Assembly: GCA_964552015.1 (NCBI GenBank)
Contig: CAZKFR010000015.1
Location: forward strand, 1 to 56,201
Direction: 5' to 3'
Length of the DNA: 56,201 bases
Origin: Rhodocaloribacter sp964552015
GTDB taxonomy: Bacteria > Bacteroidota > Rhodothermia > Rhodothermales > ISCAR-4553
The first letter of the stretch is position 1. Every line of letters begins with the position of its first letter. Positions 29,492-38,276 of this stretch are shown here, piece after piece. Below the pieces are notes generated by a model. It was not told the origin of the DNA, did not search any database, and saw only the letters and a program-made list of their open reading frames with translations. The position numbers and the translations under genes were made by a program.

Positions 29492-29874
29492 GGGATCAGC
29501 CGGCGGCAGAAGGGGAAAACGCCGCCGTGACGCGGTCCAGGATGGCCTCGGCGACGGCGCGCTTGGGCATCCGCGGCAGGTCTTCGACGGTGCCGTCGCG
29601 GGCGAGGAGGGTGACGCGGTTCGTGCCGGGGCCGAAGCCCGCGCCGGGTTCCTTCGGGTTGTTCAGCACGATCCAGTCGAGGTTCTTCGTTTCGAGCTTG
29701 CGCCGGGCGTTGGCCGGGCCGTCGTCGGTCTCCAGGGCGAAGCCGACGAGCACCTGCCCGGGGCGCTTCGCACGGCCGAGGGCGGCCAGGATGTCGGGCG
29801 TGGGGCGCAGGCGCAGCACCATCTCTGCGCCCGTCTTCTTGATCTTCGAGGGCGAGACGGCCTCCGGCGCGAAG
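29492..29874. repeat. direct repeat copy 2 (3' end of intact coaBC)
   Basis: Partner of 27147-27529. The two copies enclose 1,962 bases (27530-29491) of AT-richer DNA that hold the DUF488 pair. Confidence 0.92.
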
Positions 29875-30743
29875 TCGGCCACGGCGGCGGCCCCGATGAC
29901 GAGGTCGGCGTCCCGGTGGGCCTGTACGGCGGCGTGCATCTCTTCGGCCGTCACCACGTCGACGCGGGTGACGCCGGGCGGGGTGGGAAGCGCCGTGGGG
30001 CCGGCCACGAGCGTGACGCGGGCGCCGCGCCGGGCGGCGGCCTCCGCCAGCGCGAAGCCCATCGTGCCGGTCGAGTGGTTGGTCAGGTACCGCACGGGGT
30101 CGAGGGCCTCGCGCGTGGGGCCGGCGGTGACGAGCACGTGGCGGCCCGCCAGCGATCCGGCCGCCTCCGTCGCTCCGGCGAGCATCGCCACCACCCGGTC
30201 GAAGATGGCCTCCGGCTCGGGCAGGCGCCCCTCGCCCACGAGCCCGCTGGCGAGCTCACCGTGGGCCGCCTCCATCACCTCATAGCCGTAGGAGCGCAGC
30301 CGCTCCAGGTTGGCCCGCGTGGCCGGGTGAAGGTACATGTCGTGGTCCATCGCCGGGCAGACGAGCAGCGGGCAGCGGGCCGCCAGCGCCGTGGCCGTGA
30401 GCATCGTGTCGCAGAAGCCGTGCGCCAGCTTGGCCAGCGTCTGCGCCGTGGCCGGGGCGACGACGAACAGGTCCGCCCACAGGCCCAGCTCCACGTGCTT
30501 CGTCCACGACCCGTCCGTGTTCTCGGGAAAGATCTCAATGAGCACCTCGCGTTCGGAGAGGGTGCCCAGTGTCAGCGGGGTGATGAAGCGCGTGGCGTCG
30601 GGCGTCATGAGCACCTGCACCTCGGCGCCGGCCTTCTTGAACAGCCGCACCAGCAGGGCCGCCTTGTACGCGGCGATGCCGCCGGTGACGCCGAGCAGCA
30701 GCCGGCGGCCTTCGAGCGGGCGGGGATCCGGGACGTCGGGCAT
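29496..30743 (-). CDS. coaBC: CoaBC, phosphopantothenoylcysteine synthetase/decarboxylase
   Basis: Bifunctional coenzyme A enzyme joining cysteine to 4'-phosphopantothenate and decarboxylating the product. 415 residues. The CoaC half has LLLGVTGGIAAYKA at the start, the active His region WTKHVELGLWADLF, and PAMDHDMYLHPA. The CoaB half begins at GRHVLVTAGPTREALDPVRY and includes NHSTGTMGFALAEAA, ADLVIGAAAVADFAPE and the KIKK motif. The gene is full length; its last 126 codons are those duplicated at 27147. gmk and yicC precede it on the same strand (27-base gap to gmk), a frequent arrangement with rpoZ, which is not seen here. Confidence 0.96.
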   Translation of the reverse strand: MPDVPDPRPLEGRRLLLGVTGGIAAYKAALLVRLFKKAGAEVQVLMTPDATRFITPLTLGTLSEREVLIEIFPENTDGSWTKHVELGLWADLFVVAPATAQTLAKLAHGFCDTMLTATALAARCPLLVCPAMDHDMYLHPATRANLERLRSYGYEVMEAAHGELASGLVGEGRLPEPEAIFDRVVAMLAGATEAAGSLAGRHVLVTAGPTREALDPVRYLTNHSTGTMGFALAEAAARRGARVTLVAGPTALPTPPGVTRVDVVTAEEMHAAVQAHRDADLVIGAAAVADFAPEAVSPSKIKKTGAEMVLRLRPTPDILAALGRAKRPGQVLVGFALETDDGPANARRKLETKNLDWIVLNNPKEPGAGFGPGTNRVTLLARDGTVEDLPRMPKRAVAEAILDRVTAAFSPSAAG

Positions 30744-30770
30744 GGGCTCGCGGGAGGGTGAAGGGAGGCG

Positions 30771-31385
30771 TCAGCGCTCCAGAAACGAGCGGACGAGCCG
30801 CAACGTTTCTTCGGTGGCCCGGTCGAGGTTGTCGTTGACCACCACGGCGTCGAAGCGGTCGGCATATTCGAGCTCGTGGGCCGCGCGCTCCAGGCGGGTG
30901 CGTAGCGATTCCTCCGTCTCGGTGCCGCGCTGGCGTAGGCGCTCGGCCAGCACCGCCAGCGAGGGCGGGCGGATGAAGATCACGAAAGCGTCGTCGCCGA
31001 AGAGCCGCTTCACGTTCATGGCCCCCTTCACCTCGACGTCGAGGAGCACCGGCCCGGTGCGGGCGGCTTCGCGGACCTCCCGCACGAGCGTCCCGTAGAA
31101 CCGCCTCGGGTAGACTTCCTCGTATTCGATGAACGCGCCCTCGTCGATCAGCCGGCGGAAGGCGTCTTCCGAGATGAAATGGTAGTGTACCCCGTCGATT
31201 TCGCCGGGGCGCGGGGGGCGCGTGGTGGCCGAGACGGAGAAGCGCATCTCGGGGAACGCCGCCAGCACCCGCCGGGCGATGGTCGTCTTCCCCGAACCGC
31301 TCGGCGCCGTCAGGACGACGATCTTGCCGGCCCCCCGGGCAGGCGCCTCCGGAGCCGCTTCCTGTGCCGTGTGCCCTGCGTTCAT
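30771..31385 (-). CDS. gmk: guanylate kinase
   Basis: Phosphorylates GMP to GDP. 204 residues with P-loop TAPSGSGKTTIARRVL, the GMP-binding FSVSATTRPPRPGEIDGVHY and EEVYPRRFYGTL, and the lid region EESLRTRLERAAHELEYADR. The N-terminus has a short Ala/Pro-rich extension of about 20 residues. Its ATG overlaps the yicC stop as ATGA, so the two are translationally coupled, an arrangement widespread in bacteria. Confidence 0.96.
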   Translation of the reverse strand: MNAGHTAQEAAPEAPARGAGKIVVLTAPSGSGKTTIARRVLAAFPEMRFSVSATTRPPRPGEIDGVHYHFISEDAFRRLIDEGAFIEYEEVYPRRFYGTLVREVREAARTGPVLLDVEVKGAMNVKRLFGDDAFVIFIRPPSLAVLAERLRQRGTETEESLRTRLERAAHELEYADRFDAVVVNDNLDRATEETLRLVRSFLER

Positions 31386-32266
31386 TCGACGTTCTCCACC
31401 TGTTCGCGGATCTTTTCCAGCTCTTCCTTCATGCGCACGACCAGCTGGGCCACGGCGGCGTCGTTGGCCTTCGAGCCGATCGTGTTCACCTCCCGGTTGA
31501 TCTCCTGCGCGAGGAAGTTGAGCTTGCGCCCGACGGGCTCGCTCCCGGCCAGGGCCTCGCGGAAGAGCGCCAGGTGCGAGCGCAGCCGCACGCATTCCTC
31601 GGTGACGTCGAGCTTGTCGGCCAGCAGAGCGAGTTCGAGTTCGAGGCGGTCCGGGTTGATGCGCTCGTCGCCCAGCAGCTCCTCGAGCCGTTCGTAGAGC
31701 CGGGTGCGCGCCTCGTCGAGGCGCAGCGGAGCCCGGGCCTCCACGTCGTTGAGGAGGGCTTCCAGGGCGTCCAGCCGGGCGGCGAGTTCGGTTTCGAGGG
31801 CGGCGCCTTCCTGCCGGCGCATGGCCCGGAGCGTCTCGATGGCCGCGGCGAGCGCCGCCTCGACGGCCGCCCAGGCCGGCTCGGCTGCGTCCTCTTCGGC
31901 CTCCTCCGGGGGGTTGAAGATCTCGGAGAACTGCAGCAGGTGCTCCAGGCGGACGGGATCCTCCAGCCCGGCCGCTTCGCGCACCGCCTCCAGCATACGG
32001 GCATAGGCCCAGGCGGCCTTGCGGTCCACCTTCAGCGCCAGCGCTTCGTCGCCCTGCCGCTCCACCTGGATGTTCACGTTGATGCGCCCCCGGGCGAAGG
32101 CCTGCTTGACCCGGCGCTGCACCTCCGCCTCGTAGGCGGCCATCGCCCGGGGCAGGCGCACCGACACCTCGCAGAAGCGGCTGTTGACCGAGCGCATCTC
32201 GACCGTGGCGGTAAATCCTTCGGCCTCGGCGGTGGCCCGCCCGAAGCCCGTCATGCTGGCAATCAT
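31382..32266 (-). CDS. yicC: YicC-family endoribonuclease
   Basis: 294 residues with the family start MIASMTGFGRA and the C-terminal hallmark LNFLAQEINREVNTIGSKAN, followed by VVRMKEELEKIREQVENVE. YicC proteins are now regarded as endoribonucleases involved in small-RNA decay in E. coli. Start at ATG 32266; an in-frame extension to 32320 reaches into the region next to the tRNA-Ser terminator and is unlikely. Coupled to gmk. Confidence 0.93.
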   Translation of the reverse strand: MIASMTGFGRATAEAEGFTATVEMRSVNSRFCEVSVRLPRAMAAYEAEVQRRVKQAFARGRINVNIQVERQGDEALALKVDRKAAWAYARMLEAVREAAGLEDPVRLEHLLQFSEIFNPPEEAEEDAAEPAWAAVEAALAAAIETLRAMRRQEGAALETELAARLDALEALLNDVEARAPLRLDEARTRLYERLEELLGDERINPDRLELELALLADKLDVTEECVRLRSHLALFREALAGSEPVGRKLNFLAQEINREVNTIGSKANDAAVAQLVVRMKEELEKIREQVENVE

Positions 32267-32299
32267 CGTCTCGTGCGTTCGTGCTGTGCGTATACGCGA

Positions 32300-32329
32300 A
32301 GAGCCGGAATGCCAAGACACTCCGGCTCT
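32300..32329 (-). terminator. hairpin downstream of tRNA-Ser
   Basis: AGAGCCGGA (32300-32308) and TCCGGCTCT (32321-32329) form a perfect 9-bp stem just after the tRNA 3' end. There is no proper T-run, so it may act as a processing or weak termination signal ahead of yicC. Confidence 0.5.
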
Positions 32330-32335
32330 CGGACA

Positions 32336-32426
<91 letters not shown>

Positions 32427-32500
32427 AGGGTCGGATCAGACCAATATGCGCTTTTCCCGCGATTTGTTCTGAAAAAAAAGCATGAGAAATAGCGCACCCG

Positions 32501-33070
32501 TCAGACCTCCATGATCTCGGCCTCTTTGTGCTCGAGGAGTTTGTCGACCTTCTCGATGTAGGCGTCGGTCAACTTCTGCAGTTCCTCCTCGGCCTCGAAG
32601 CGCATGTCTTCGGGCAGGTTCTCCTCTTTCTGCGTGGCCTTGATGTGGTCCTTGGCATGCCGGCGGATGTTGCGGATGGCGACACGGGCCTCTTCGCCGC
32701 GCAGGCGAGCGGATTTGGCGAGGTCGCGGCGGCGCTCTTCGGAAGGCGGCGGCACCGGGATGCGGATGACGCTGCCGTCGTTCGAGGGGTTCAGGCCCAG
32801 GTTGGCGGCCATGATCGCCTTTTCGATCTCGCCGAGGGCCGAGCGGTCCCAGGGCTGCACCACGAGCAGGTCCGGCTGCGGCGCGCTGACGCTGGCCATC
32901 TGGTTCAGCGGCGTATGCGTACCGTAGTACTCGACGCGCACGGTCTCGAGCATGGCCGGGGTGGCCCGACCCGCCCGGATCGTGCTCAGCTCGTGCCGCA
33001 GATGCTCGAGCGTCTTCTCCATGTGCTCGCGGGCATCTTCCAGGATCAGTTGAAGGCTATCTTCTAACAT
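32501..33070 (-). CDS. frr: ribosome recycling factor
   Basis: Splits post-termination ribosomes with EF-G. 189 residues, a typical length, with HLRHELSTIRAGRATPAMLE, the conserved YYGTHTPLNQMASVSAPQPD and the C-terminal three-helix bundle ending RFEAEEELQKLTDAYIEKVD. It follows pyrH by 45 bases in the block rpsB-tsf-pyrH-frr, the standard order in many bacteria. Confidence 0.97.
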   Translation of the reverse strand: MLEDSLQLILEDAREHMEKTLEHLRHELSTIRAGRATPAMLETVRVEYYGTHTPLNQMASVSAPQPDLLVVQPWDRSALGEIEKAIMAANLGLNPSNDGSVIRIPVPPPSEERRRDLAKSARLRGEEARVAIRNIRRHAKDHIKATQKEENLPEDMRFEAEEELQKLTDAYIEKVDKLLEHKEAEIMEV

Positions 33071-33115
33071 GGTTTCACCAGGCTATGTGAAAAGCACAAC
33101 GCAACCTGCCGGATC

Positions 33116-33886
33116 TCAGGCGTGCATGGAGGCTTCCGGGACGGGTTCGTCCCAGTGGACGAGCGTCCCGACGTGCTCGCCCTGCACCACCTTCAGCAGA
33201 TTGCCCGGCGTTTTCATGTTGAAAACGATGATGGGTTTCCGGGATTCCTGGCACAGCGTGAAGGCCGTCATGTCCATCACCCGCAGGCCACGCCGGATCA
33301 CCTCGTTGCCATGGATCGTGGTGAACCGCTCGGCCGTCGGATCCTGTTCCGGGTCGGCGGTGAAGATGCCATCGACGCGCGTGCCTTTGAGGATGACTTC
33401 GGCATCGATCTCCAGGGCCCGGAGGGCGGCCGCCGTGTCCGTGGTGAAATACGGGTTGCCGGTGCCGGCGCCGAAGATCACCACACGGCCCTTTTCGAGG
33501 TGCCGGATGGCCCGGCGCCGGATGAACGGCTCGGCGATCTCCTCCATCTTGATGCTCGATTGCAGGCGCGTATAGACGCCGCGCTGCTCGAGCGCATCCT
33601 GGAGCGCCATCGCGTTGATCATCGTGGCAAGCATACCCATGTAGTCGGCGTGGGCCCGGGTCATGCCTCGCGTGGCGTTGGTCACGCCCCGGAAGATGTT
33701 GCCCCCGCCGATCACCACGGCCAGCTCCACGCCGTGCGCGACGACCTGTTTGATCTCGGTGGCGTAGAGGGCCAGGACCTCCTCGTCGATCCCGTAGCTC
33801 TTCTGGCCCATCAGCGCCTCGCCGCTGAGTTTGAGCAGTACGCGCCGGTAGCGCAGCGTTTCCTTTTCCTCCAACGGTTCGGACAT
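33116..33886 (-). CDS. pyrH: UMP kinase
   Basis: Phosphorylates UMP to UDP; bacterial hexameric amino-acid-kinase fold. 256 residues with RVLLKLSGEALMG near the start, VVIGGGNIFRG, DYMGMLATMINAMALQDALE and VIFGAGTGNPYFTTDTAA, all strongly conserved. ATG 33886 (MSEPLEEKETLRY) has an upstream GAGGGGAG; the in-frame extension to 33922 is not needed. A terminator separates it from tsf, so pyrH-frr likely has its own promoter. Confidence 0.96.
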   Translation of the reverse strand: MSEPLEEKETLRYRRVLLKLSGEALMGQKSYGIDEEVLALYATEIKQVVAHGVELAVVIGGGNIFRGVTNATRGMTRAHADYMGMLATMINAMALQDALEQRGVYTRLQSSIKMEEIAEPFIRRRAIRHLEKGRVVIFGAGTGNPYFTTDTAAALRALEIDAEVILKGTRVDGIFTADPEQDPTAERFTTIHGNEVIRRGLRVMDMTAFTLCQESRKPIIVFNMKTPGNLLKVVQGEHVGTLVHWDEPVPEASMHA

Positions 33887-33977
33887 CGCAGGCTCCCCTC
33901 GTTCGTCCTGTGCGGGCTGCAAGCTACAGCCGATGCGGTTTCAATGCAACGCGGAGCCTTCGGTGCCCCGCACTTCT

Positions 33978-34014
33978 AAAAAAAGGGCACGTTCGCACCC
34001 GGCGGAACGTGCCC
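33978..34014 (-). terminator. intrinsic terminator after tsf
   Basis: GGGCACGTTC (33985-33994) and GAACGTGCCC (34005-34014) form a 10-bp stem, followed on the minus strand by seven T. It ends the rpsB-tsf transcript. Confidence 0.88.
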
Positions 34015-34037
34015 TTTCGAACAGCATGGTCGCGGTC

Positions 34038-34868
34038 TCACTCGCCCAGCGCGAAGCGGACGAAGCGCTTCACCGTGGCGCCGGCCTGCTTGAGCATCTC
34101 CTTGACCGTCATCGACGCATCCTTGACGAAGGGCTGCTCCACCAGGACGCTGTCCTTGAAGAACCGCTTCAGCTTACCCTGTGCAATGTTCTCCAGGATG
34201 TGCTCCGGCTTGCCTTCGTTGCGGGCGGCCTCCCGGGCGATCTCGAGCTCTTTCGCCTTGACCTCTTCGGGGACCTCGTCCACCGTCACGGCCACCGGGT
34301 TGAGCGCAGCCACCTGCATGGCGACGTCGCGCCCGGCGGTCTCCACATCCCCCTCGCCCTCGACCTCGACGAGCACGCCCAGACGGGCACCCGGATGGAT
34401 GTAGGTAACCACCTTCCCCGTGTCGGTGCTGACGACGGCAAAGCGGCGGACGTCGATCTTCTCCCCGATCTTGCCCGTCATGTCGGTCAGCGCGTCGGCC
34501 ACGGTCCGGCCGCCCTCGAAGGGCAGCGCCAGCAGCGCCTCCCGGTCGGCCGGGCGCTCACGCAGCACCAGGTCGGCCAGCTTCTGCGCAAACTGCTGGA
34601 ACTCTTCGTTGCGGGCCACGAAGTCGGTCTCGCAGTTGACCTCCACCAGCACGGCCGTACGCTGGTCGTCGGTGGCCGCGGTGACGATGAGGCCCTCGTT
34701 GGCCTCCCGGTCGGCACGCTTGGCGGCCACCTTCTGCCCCTTCTTGCGCAGCAGGTCGATGGCCGCGTCAAAATCGCCGCCGGCTTCTTCGAGCGCCTTC
34801 TTGCAGTCCATCATCCCGACACCGGTGATGTCGCGCAGGCGCTTTACGTCTTTCGCAGAAATAGCCAT
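34038..34868 (-). CDS. tsf: translation elongation factor Ts
   Basis: Nucleotide exchange factor for EF-Tu. 276 residues: the UBA-like N-terminus with VKRLRDITGVGMMDCKKALE, the TDFVARNEEFQQFAQ motif that contacts EF-Tu, two core subdomains, and the C-terminal KRFFKDSVLVEQPFVKD. It lies 52 bases after rpsB. Confidence 0.97.
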   Translation of the reverse strand: MAISAKDVKRLRDITGVGMMDCKKALEEAGGDFDAAIDLLRKKGQKVAAKRADREANEGLIVTAATDDQRTAVLVEVNCETDFVARNEEFQQFAQKLADLVLRERPADREALLALPFEGGRTVADALTDMTGKIGEKIDVRRFAVVSTDTGKVVTYIHPGARLGVLVEVEGEGDVETAGRDVAMQVAALNPVAVTVDEVPEEVKAKELEIAREAARNEGKPEHILENIAQGKLKRFFKDSVLVEQPFVKDASMTVKEMLKQAGATVKRFVRFALGE

Positions 34869-34920
34869 GGGTCTATCTATAATCTAAGATGTCAAACGAT
34901 GAACAGCGGGGAGGCCGGCC

Positions 34921-35709
34921 TCAGCCCTGGTCTTCGGCCTCCTGCTTGCGCTTGGCCTTCTCCTCTTTGGCGGCCGCCTCCTGCACCTCCTTCTCCTTGC
35001 GGCCCTCGTTGACAGCGGCGGCAATGACGGAGGTGATCAGGTCGATGGACTTGACCGCATCGTCGTTGGCCGGGATCGGGTAGTCGACCAGGTCCGGGTC
35101 GCAGTTGGTATCCACCATGGCGATAATGGGGATGCCGAGCTTGCGCGCCTCGCTGACGGCGATGTGCTCCCGGTTGATGTCCACGATGAAGAGGGCGCCG
35201 GGCAGGCGGGCGAGATCCTTGATACCGGAGAGCACCTTTTCGAGCTTCTCCCGCTCGCGCCGCTTCATGAGCCGCTCTTTCTTCTTGAGCTGGCTGAGCG
35301 TCCCATCCTCCTCCATCCGGGCCAGGTCCTCCATGCGGCGGATGCTCTTGCGGATGGTCTGGAAGTTGGTCAGCGTCCCGCCGAGCCAGCGCTCGACGAC
35401 GTACGGCGAGTCGCACGATTCGGCATGACGGCGGATGATCTCACGGGCCTGCTTCTTGGTCCCGACGAAGAGGATCTTCTTGCCGCGCCGGGCGAAACGG
35501 GCGGCCGCATCGGCGGCCTTGTCCAGCAGGGCCTGCGTCTGCGTCAGGTCGATGATGTGGATGCCGTTGCGCTCCATGAAGATGAAGGGCTTCATCTTCG
35601 GATTCCAACGGCTGGTGAGATGGCCGAAATGCGTGCCGGCCTTGAGCAGTGCCTCGATCGAGACACGGTGGGCGCTCTGCTGCGCCGTGGTCGTTTCCTG
35701 CGTTTCCAT
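34921..35709 (-). CDS. rpsB: 30S ribosomal protein S2
   Basis: 262 residues, with LLKAGTHFGHLTSRWNPKMK near the start, the FVGTKKQARE motif, VERWLGGTLTNFQTI and the signature IVDINREHIAVSEARKLGIP. The C-terminus is a charged tail rich in Lys, Glu and Ala (about 30 residues). The 161 bases between rpsI and this start contain a TTTCACG/CGTGAAA hairpin and could hold the S2 autoregulatory leader; I cannot show that. Confidence 0.97.
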   Translation of the reverse strand: METQETTTAQQSAHRVSIEALLKAGTHFGHLTSRWNPKMKPFIFMERNGIHIIDLTQTQALLDKAADAAARFARRGKKILFVGTKKQAREIIRRHAESCDSPYVVERWLGGTLTNFQTIRKSIRRMEDLARMEEDGTLSQLKKKERLMKRREREKLEKVLSGIKDLARLPGALFIVDINREHIAVSEARKLGIPIIAMVDTNCDPDLVDYPIPANDDAVKSIDLITSVIAAAVNEGRKEKEVQEAAAKEEKAKRKQEAEDQG

Positions 35710-35870
35710 AGGTCTTCGGGGTTTGTGCCTCTACGGCCTTCGCCTGTACCGCGCACCGGCGCACGAGGCCGGCACCCCACGGCACATCAGGTCGTATGCG
35801 TGTTTCACGGACCCGAGCGGCCCGCGTGAAAAGATCACGGTCGTGCCGTCGACGGGCGACGGCCCACGTC

Positions 35871-36269
35871 TTACCGCTTCGAGAACTGGAAGCGTTTGCG
35901 CGCCTTGGGCTGGCCGTATTTCTTGCGCTCGACCATGCGCGGGTCGCGCGTGAGGAAACCGGCATCGCGCAGCGGCTTGCGGAACTCCTCGTTGTAATCG
36001 ACCAGCGCCCGGGCAATGCCGAGCCGGATCGCCTCCGCCTGGCCGGTCAGCCCTCCGCCCTTGGCGTTGACGACGACGTCGAACTGCCCCTGCGTGCCCG
36101 TCACCTCGAACGGCGACAGGATGGTGATGCGTCGCCACGCCAGCGGGAAGTACTCCTCGAACGGGCGCTTGTTGACGATGATTTTTCCGCTGCCGCCCGG
36201 TCGCAGGTACACGCGAGCCACCGACGTCTTCCGCCGGCCGACAGCCGTATGTTGTGCCAGTGCTGCCAT
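35871..36269 (-). CDS. rpsI: 30S ribosomal protein S9
   Basis: 132 residues, with TAVGRRKTSVARVYLRPG, VNAKGGGLTGQAEAIRLGIA and the conserved tail ending KARKRFQFSKR, whose terminal Arg reaches the P-site tRNA. It follows rplM by 44 bases, the universal L13-S9 pair. Confidence 0.97.
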   Translation of the reverse strand: MAALAQHTAVGRRKTSVARVYLRPGGSGKIIVNKRPFEEYFPLAWRRITILSPFEVTGTQGQFDVVVNAKGGGLTGQAEAIRLGIARALVDYNEEFRKPLRDAGFLTRDPRMVERKKYGQPKARKRFQFSKR

Positions 36270-36313
36270 GATGATTTAGCCTGGATTGAAAACGAAAACC
36301 GAACGAAACGACC

Positions 36314-36763
36314 TCAGTCCTCGAGCGAAAGCGGCTGCGGTTCCTGGGCCGCGTGCGGGTGCTCCGGCCCGGCGTAGACTTTCAGCTTTTTGAACATGCG
36401 GCGACCGAGGGGCCCCTTGGGCAGCATCCCACGTACCGCGTTCTCGACGATGAACGTCGGACGACGCTGCCGCATCTCCTTGGGCGTGCGCACCTTGCCA
36501 CCTCCCGGATAACCGGTGTGGTAGAAGTACTCCTTCTCCACCTCCTTCTTGCCCGTGAAGCGAACCTTGTCCGCGTTCACCACGATGACAAAGTCGCCCG
36601 TATCGACGTGTGGCGTGAAGGACGGCTTGTGCTTGCCCCGCAGGATCGCCGCCACGCGCGAGGCCAGCCGGCCCACGGTCTGGTTCTCGGCATCGATCAC
36701 GTACCAGCGACGCTCGATCTCGCCGGCTTTCGCACTGTAGGTCTTGAAGCTGTTGGCATCCAT
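36314..36763 (-). CDS. rplM: 50S ribosomal protein L13
   Basis: 149 residues, with RWYVIDAENQTVGRLASRVA, DTGDFVIVVNADKVRFTGKK, YYHTGYPGG-like FYHTGYPGGGK and AVRGMLPKGPLGRRMFKKLK. ATG 36763 (MDANSFKTYSAK) is preferred to an in-frame start at 36841. It opens the operon with rpsI; a consensus-like promoter lies about 160 bases upstream. Confidence 0.97.
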   Translation of the reverse strand: MDANSFKTYSAKAGEIERRWYVIDAENQTVGRLASRVAAILRGKHKPSFTPHVDTGDFVIVVNADKVRFTGKKEVEKEYFYHTGYPGGGKVRTPKEMRQRRPTFIVENAVRGMLPKGPLGRRMFKKLKVYAGPEHPHAAQEPQPLSLED

Positions 36764-36924
36764 GAGAATCTCCAGCTCATGTTGCCGGCACCGGTGCTCC
36801 GCGACGCCACGGCCGCCACCCGGTACCGGGTGCGCTATCATAAAAATATCCGGACGCGAACGGCCGGATCACGAACAGGCAGAAAGACGCCTCTCACCGG
36901 GATTCAAAACGAATCCAGACTCGG

Positions 36925-36953
36925 AAAATACAACGTTTCAGCCCGGCTGTCAA
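36925..36953 (-). promoter_or_regulatory. sigma-70-like promoter of rplM-rpsI
   Basis: On the minus strand TTGACA (plus 36948-36953) and TATTTT (plus 36925-36930) are 17 bases apart. This leaves a leader of about 155 bases before rplM, room for translational control. Nothing else is seen in 36764-37093. Confidence 0.7.
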
Positions 36954-37093
36954 ACACACCGGAGCGACCTCGAGGACGGCTTCGGCGTGCTGCGGCCTCC
37001 TGACACGCCAAATGAGGGCTTCTTGTTTTATCTCGTTTGAAATCTTCCCTCAATCTTGACGTTTCCGGCCCTTTTCGGCGGTCACGACCGGGG

Positions 37094-38191
37094 TCACACA
37101 TTGAACCGGAAGAGGATCACGTCGCCGTCCTGCACGACGTACTCCTTCCCCTCGGCACGCATGGCACCGGCTTCCCGCGCGCGCGCCTCCGACCCGTAGC
37201 GGACGTAGTCTTCGTACTTGATGGTCTCGGCGCGGATGAACCCCCGCTCGAAGTCGCTGTGGATCTCGCCGGCTGCGGCCGGCGCGCGGGTGCCCCGCCG
37301 GATCGTCCAGGCCCGGCTCTCTTTCGGCCCCACCGTAAAAAAGGTGATCAGGCCGAGCAACGCGTAGGCCGCACGGATGAGCCGCTCGAGGCCGGACCGC
37401 TCCAGACCCGCGGCCGCCAGAAACTCGGCCCGCTCCTCCGGCGGCAGTTCGGCGATCTGCGCTTCCAGGTCCGCCGAAACGACGACGACGCCGGCACCCT
37501 CCCGGGCGGCAATCTCACGCACCACGTCGACGTAGGCATTTCCGTCGGGCAGGTCGCCTTCGGCGACGTTGGCCACATACAGCACGGGCTTCGTGGAGAG
37601 CAGGAAAAGTCCCTTCAGCCAGGCCGCCTCGTCGTCGTCTCGCACCTCGAAGGTGCGCACGGGTCGCCCCTCGCTGACGTGGTCGCGCAGGCGTTCGTAA
37701 AAAGCGACCTCGGCCCGCAGTTTCTTGTCGCCTCCCTTGGCCTGCCGGGCCGTCCGCTCGAGGCGTCGCTCGATGCTTTCGAGGTCCTTGAGCAGCAACT
37801 CCGTCTCGATGATCTCGATGTCCCGTGCCGGATCGACGGAGCCGGCCACGTGCACCACGTTCTCATCCTCGAAGCAGCGCACGACATGGAGGATCGCATC
37901 CACCTCGCGGATATGCGCGAGGAACTGGTTGCCCAGCCCCTCCCCTTTCGAGGCCCCTGCCACGAGCCCGGCGATGTCGACGAACTCGATCGTAGCGGGC
38001 ACGACGCTGGCCGATCCGGCCAGCTCCGCCAGCTTCCAGAGCCGCTCATCCGGTACGGGCACGATGCCCACGTTGGGCTCGATCGTGCAGAACGGATAGT
38101 TGGCCGACTCGGCCCCGGCGCTGCTGAGCGCGTTGAACAGGGTGGACTTACCCACATTGGGCAGTCCGACGATTCCACATCGTAAGGCCAT
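37094..38191 (-). CDS. ychF: YchF/Ola1-family ATP-hydrolysing GTPase-like protein
   Basis: 365 residues. G1 GLPNVGKSTLFNAL is at the N-terminus, G3 DIAGLVAGASKGEGLGNQFL, and the C-terminal TGS domain ends EGKEYVVQDGDVILFRFNV. The G4 motif reads NVAEGDLP instead of NKxD, the known reason why this family prefers ATP. It binds ribosomes and has roles in stress responses and translation. Start at ATG 38191 (MALRCGIVGLPNVG); upstream in-frame Met at 38209 is not conserved. Confidence 0.95.
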   Translation of the reverse strand: MALRCGIVGLPNVGKSTLFNALSSAGAESANYPFCTIEPNVGIVPVPDERLWKLAELAGSASVVPATIEFVDIAGLVAGASKGEGLGNQFLAHIREVDAILHVVRCFEDENVVHVAGSVDPARDIEIIETELLLKDLESIERRLERTARQAKGGDKKLRAEVAFYERLRDHVSEGRPVRTFEVRDDDEAAWLKGLFLLSTKPVLYVANVAEGDLPDGNAYVDVVREIAAREGAGVVVVSADLEAQIAELPPEERAEFLAAAGLERSGLERLIRAAYALLGLITFFTVGPKESRAWTIRRGTRAPAAAGEIHSDFERGFIRAETIKYEDYVRYGSEARAREAGAMRAEGKEYVVQDGDVILFRFNV

Positions 38192-38276
38192 GTGCGCTAT
38201 CTTGGTCAAGCCTGCCCGGCCGAGCCGGGCTGTTCAAAAAGCCTCTACCAAATCAGAAGGCCCGGGCAATTGTTCC

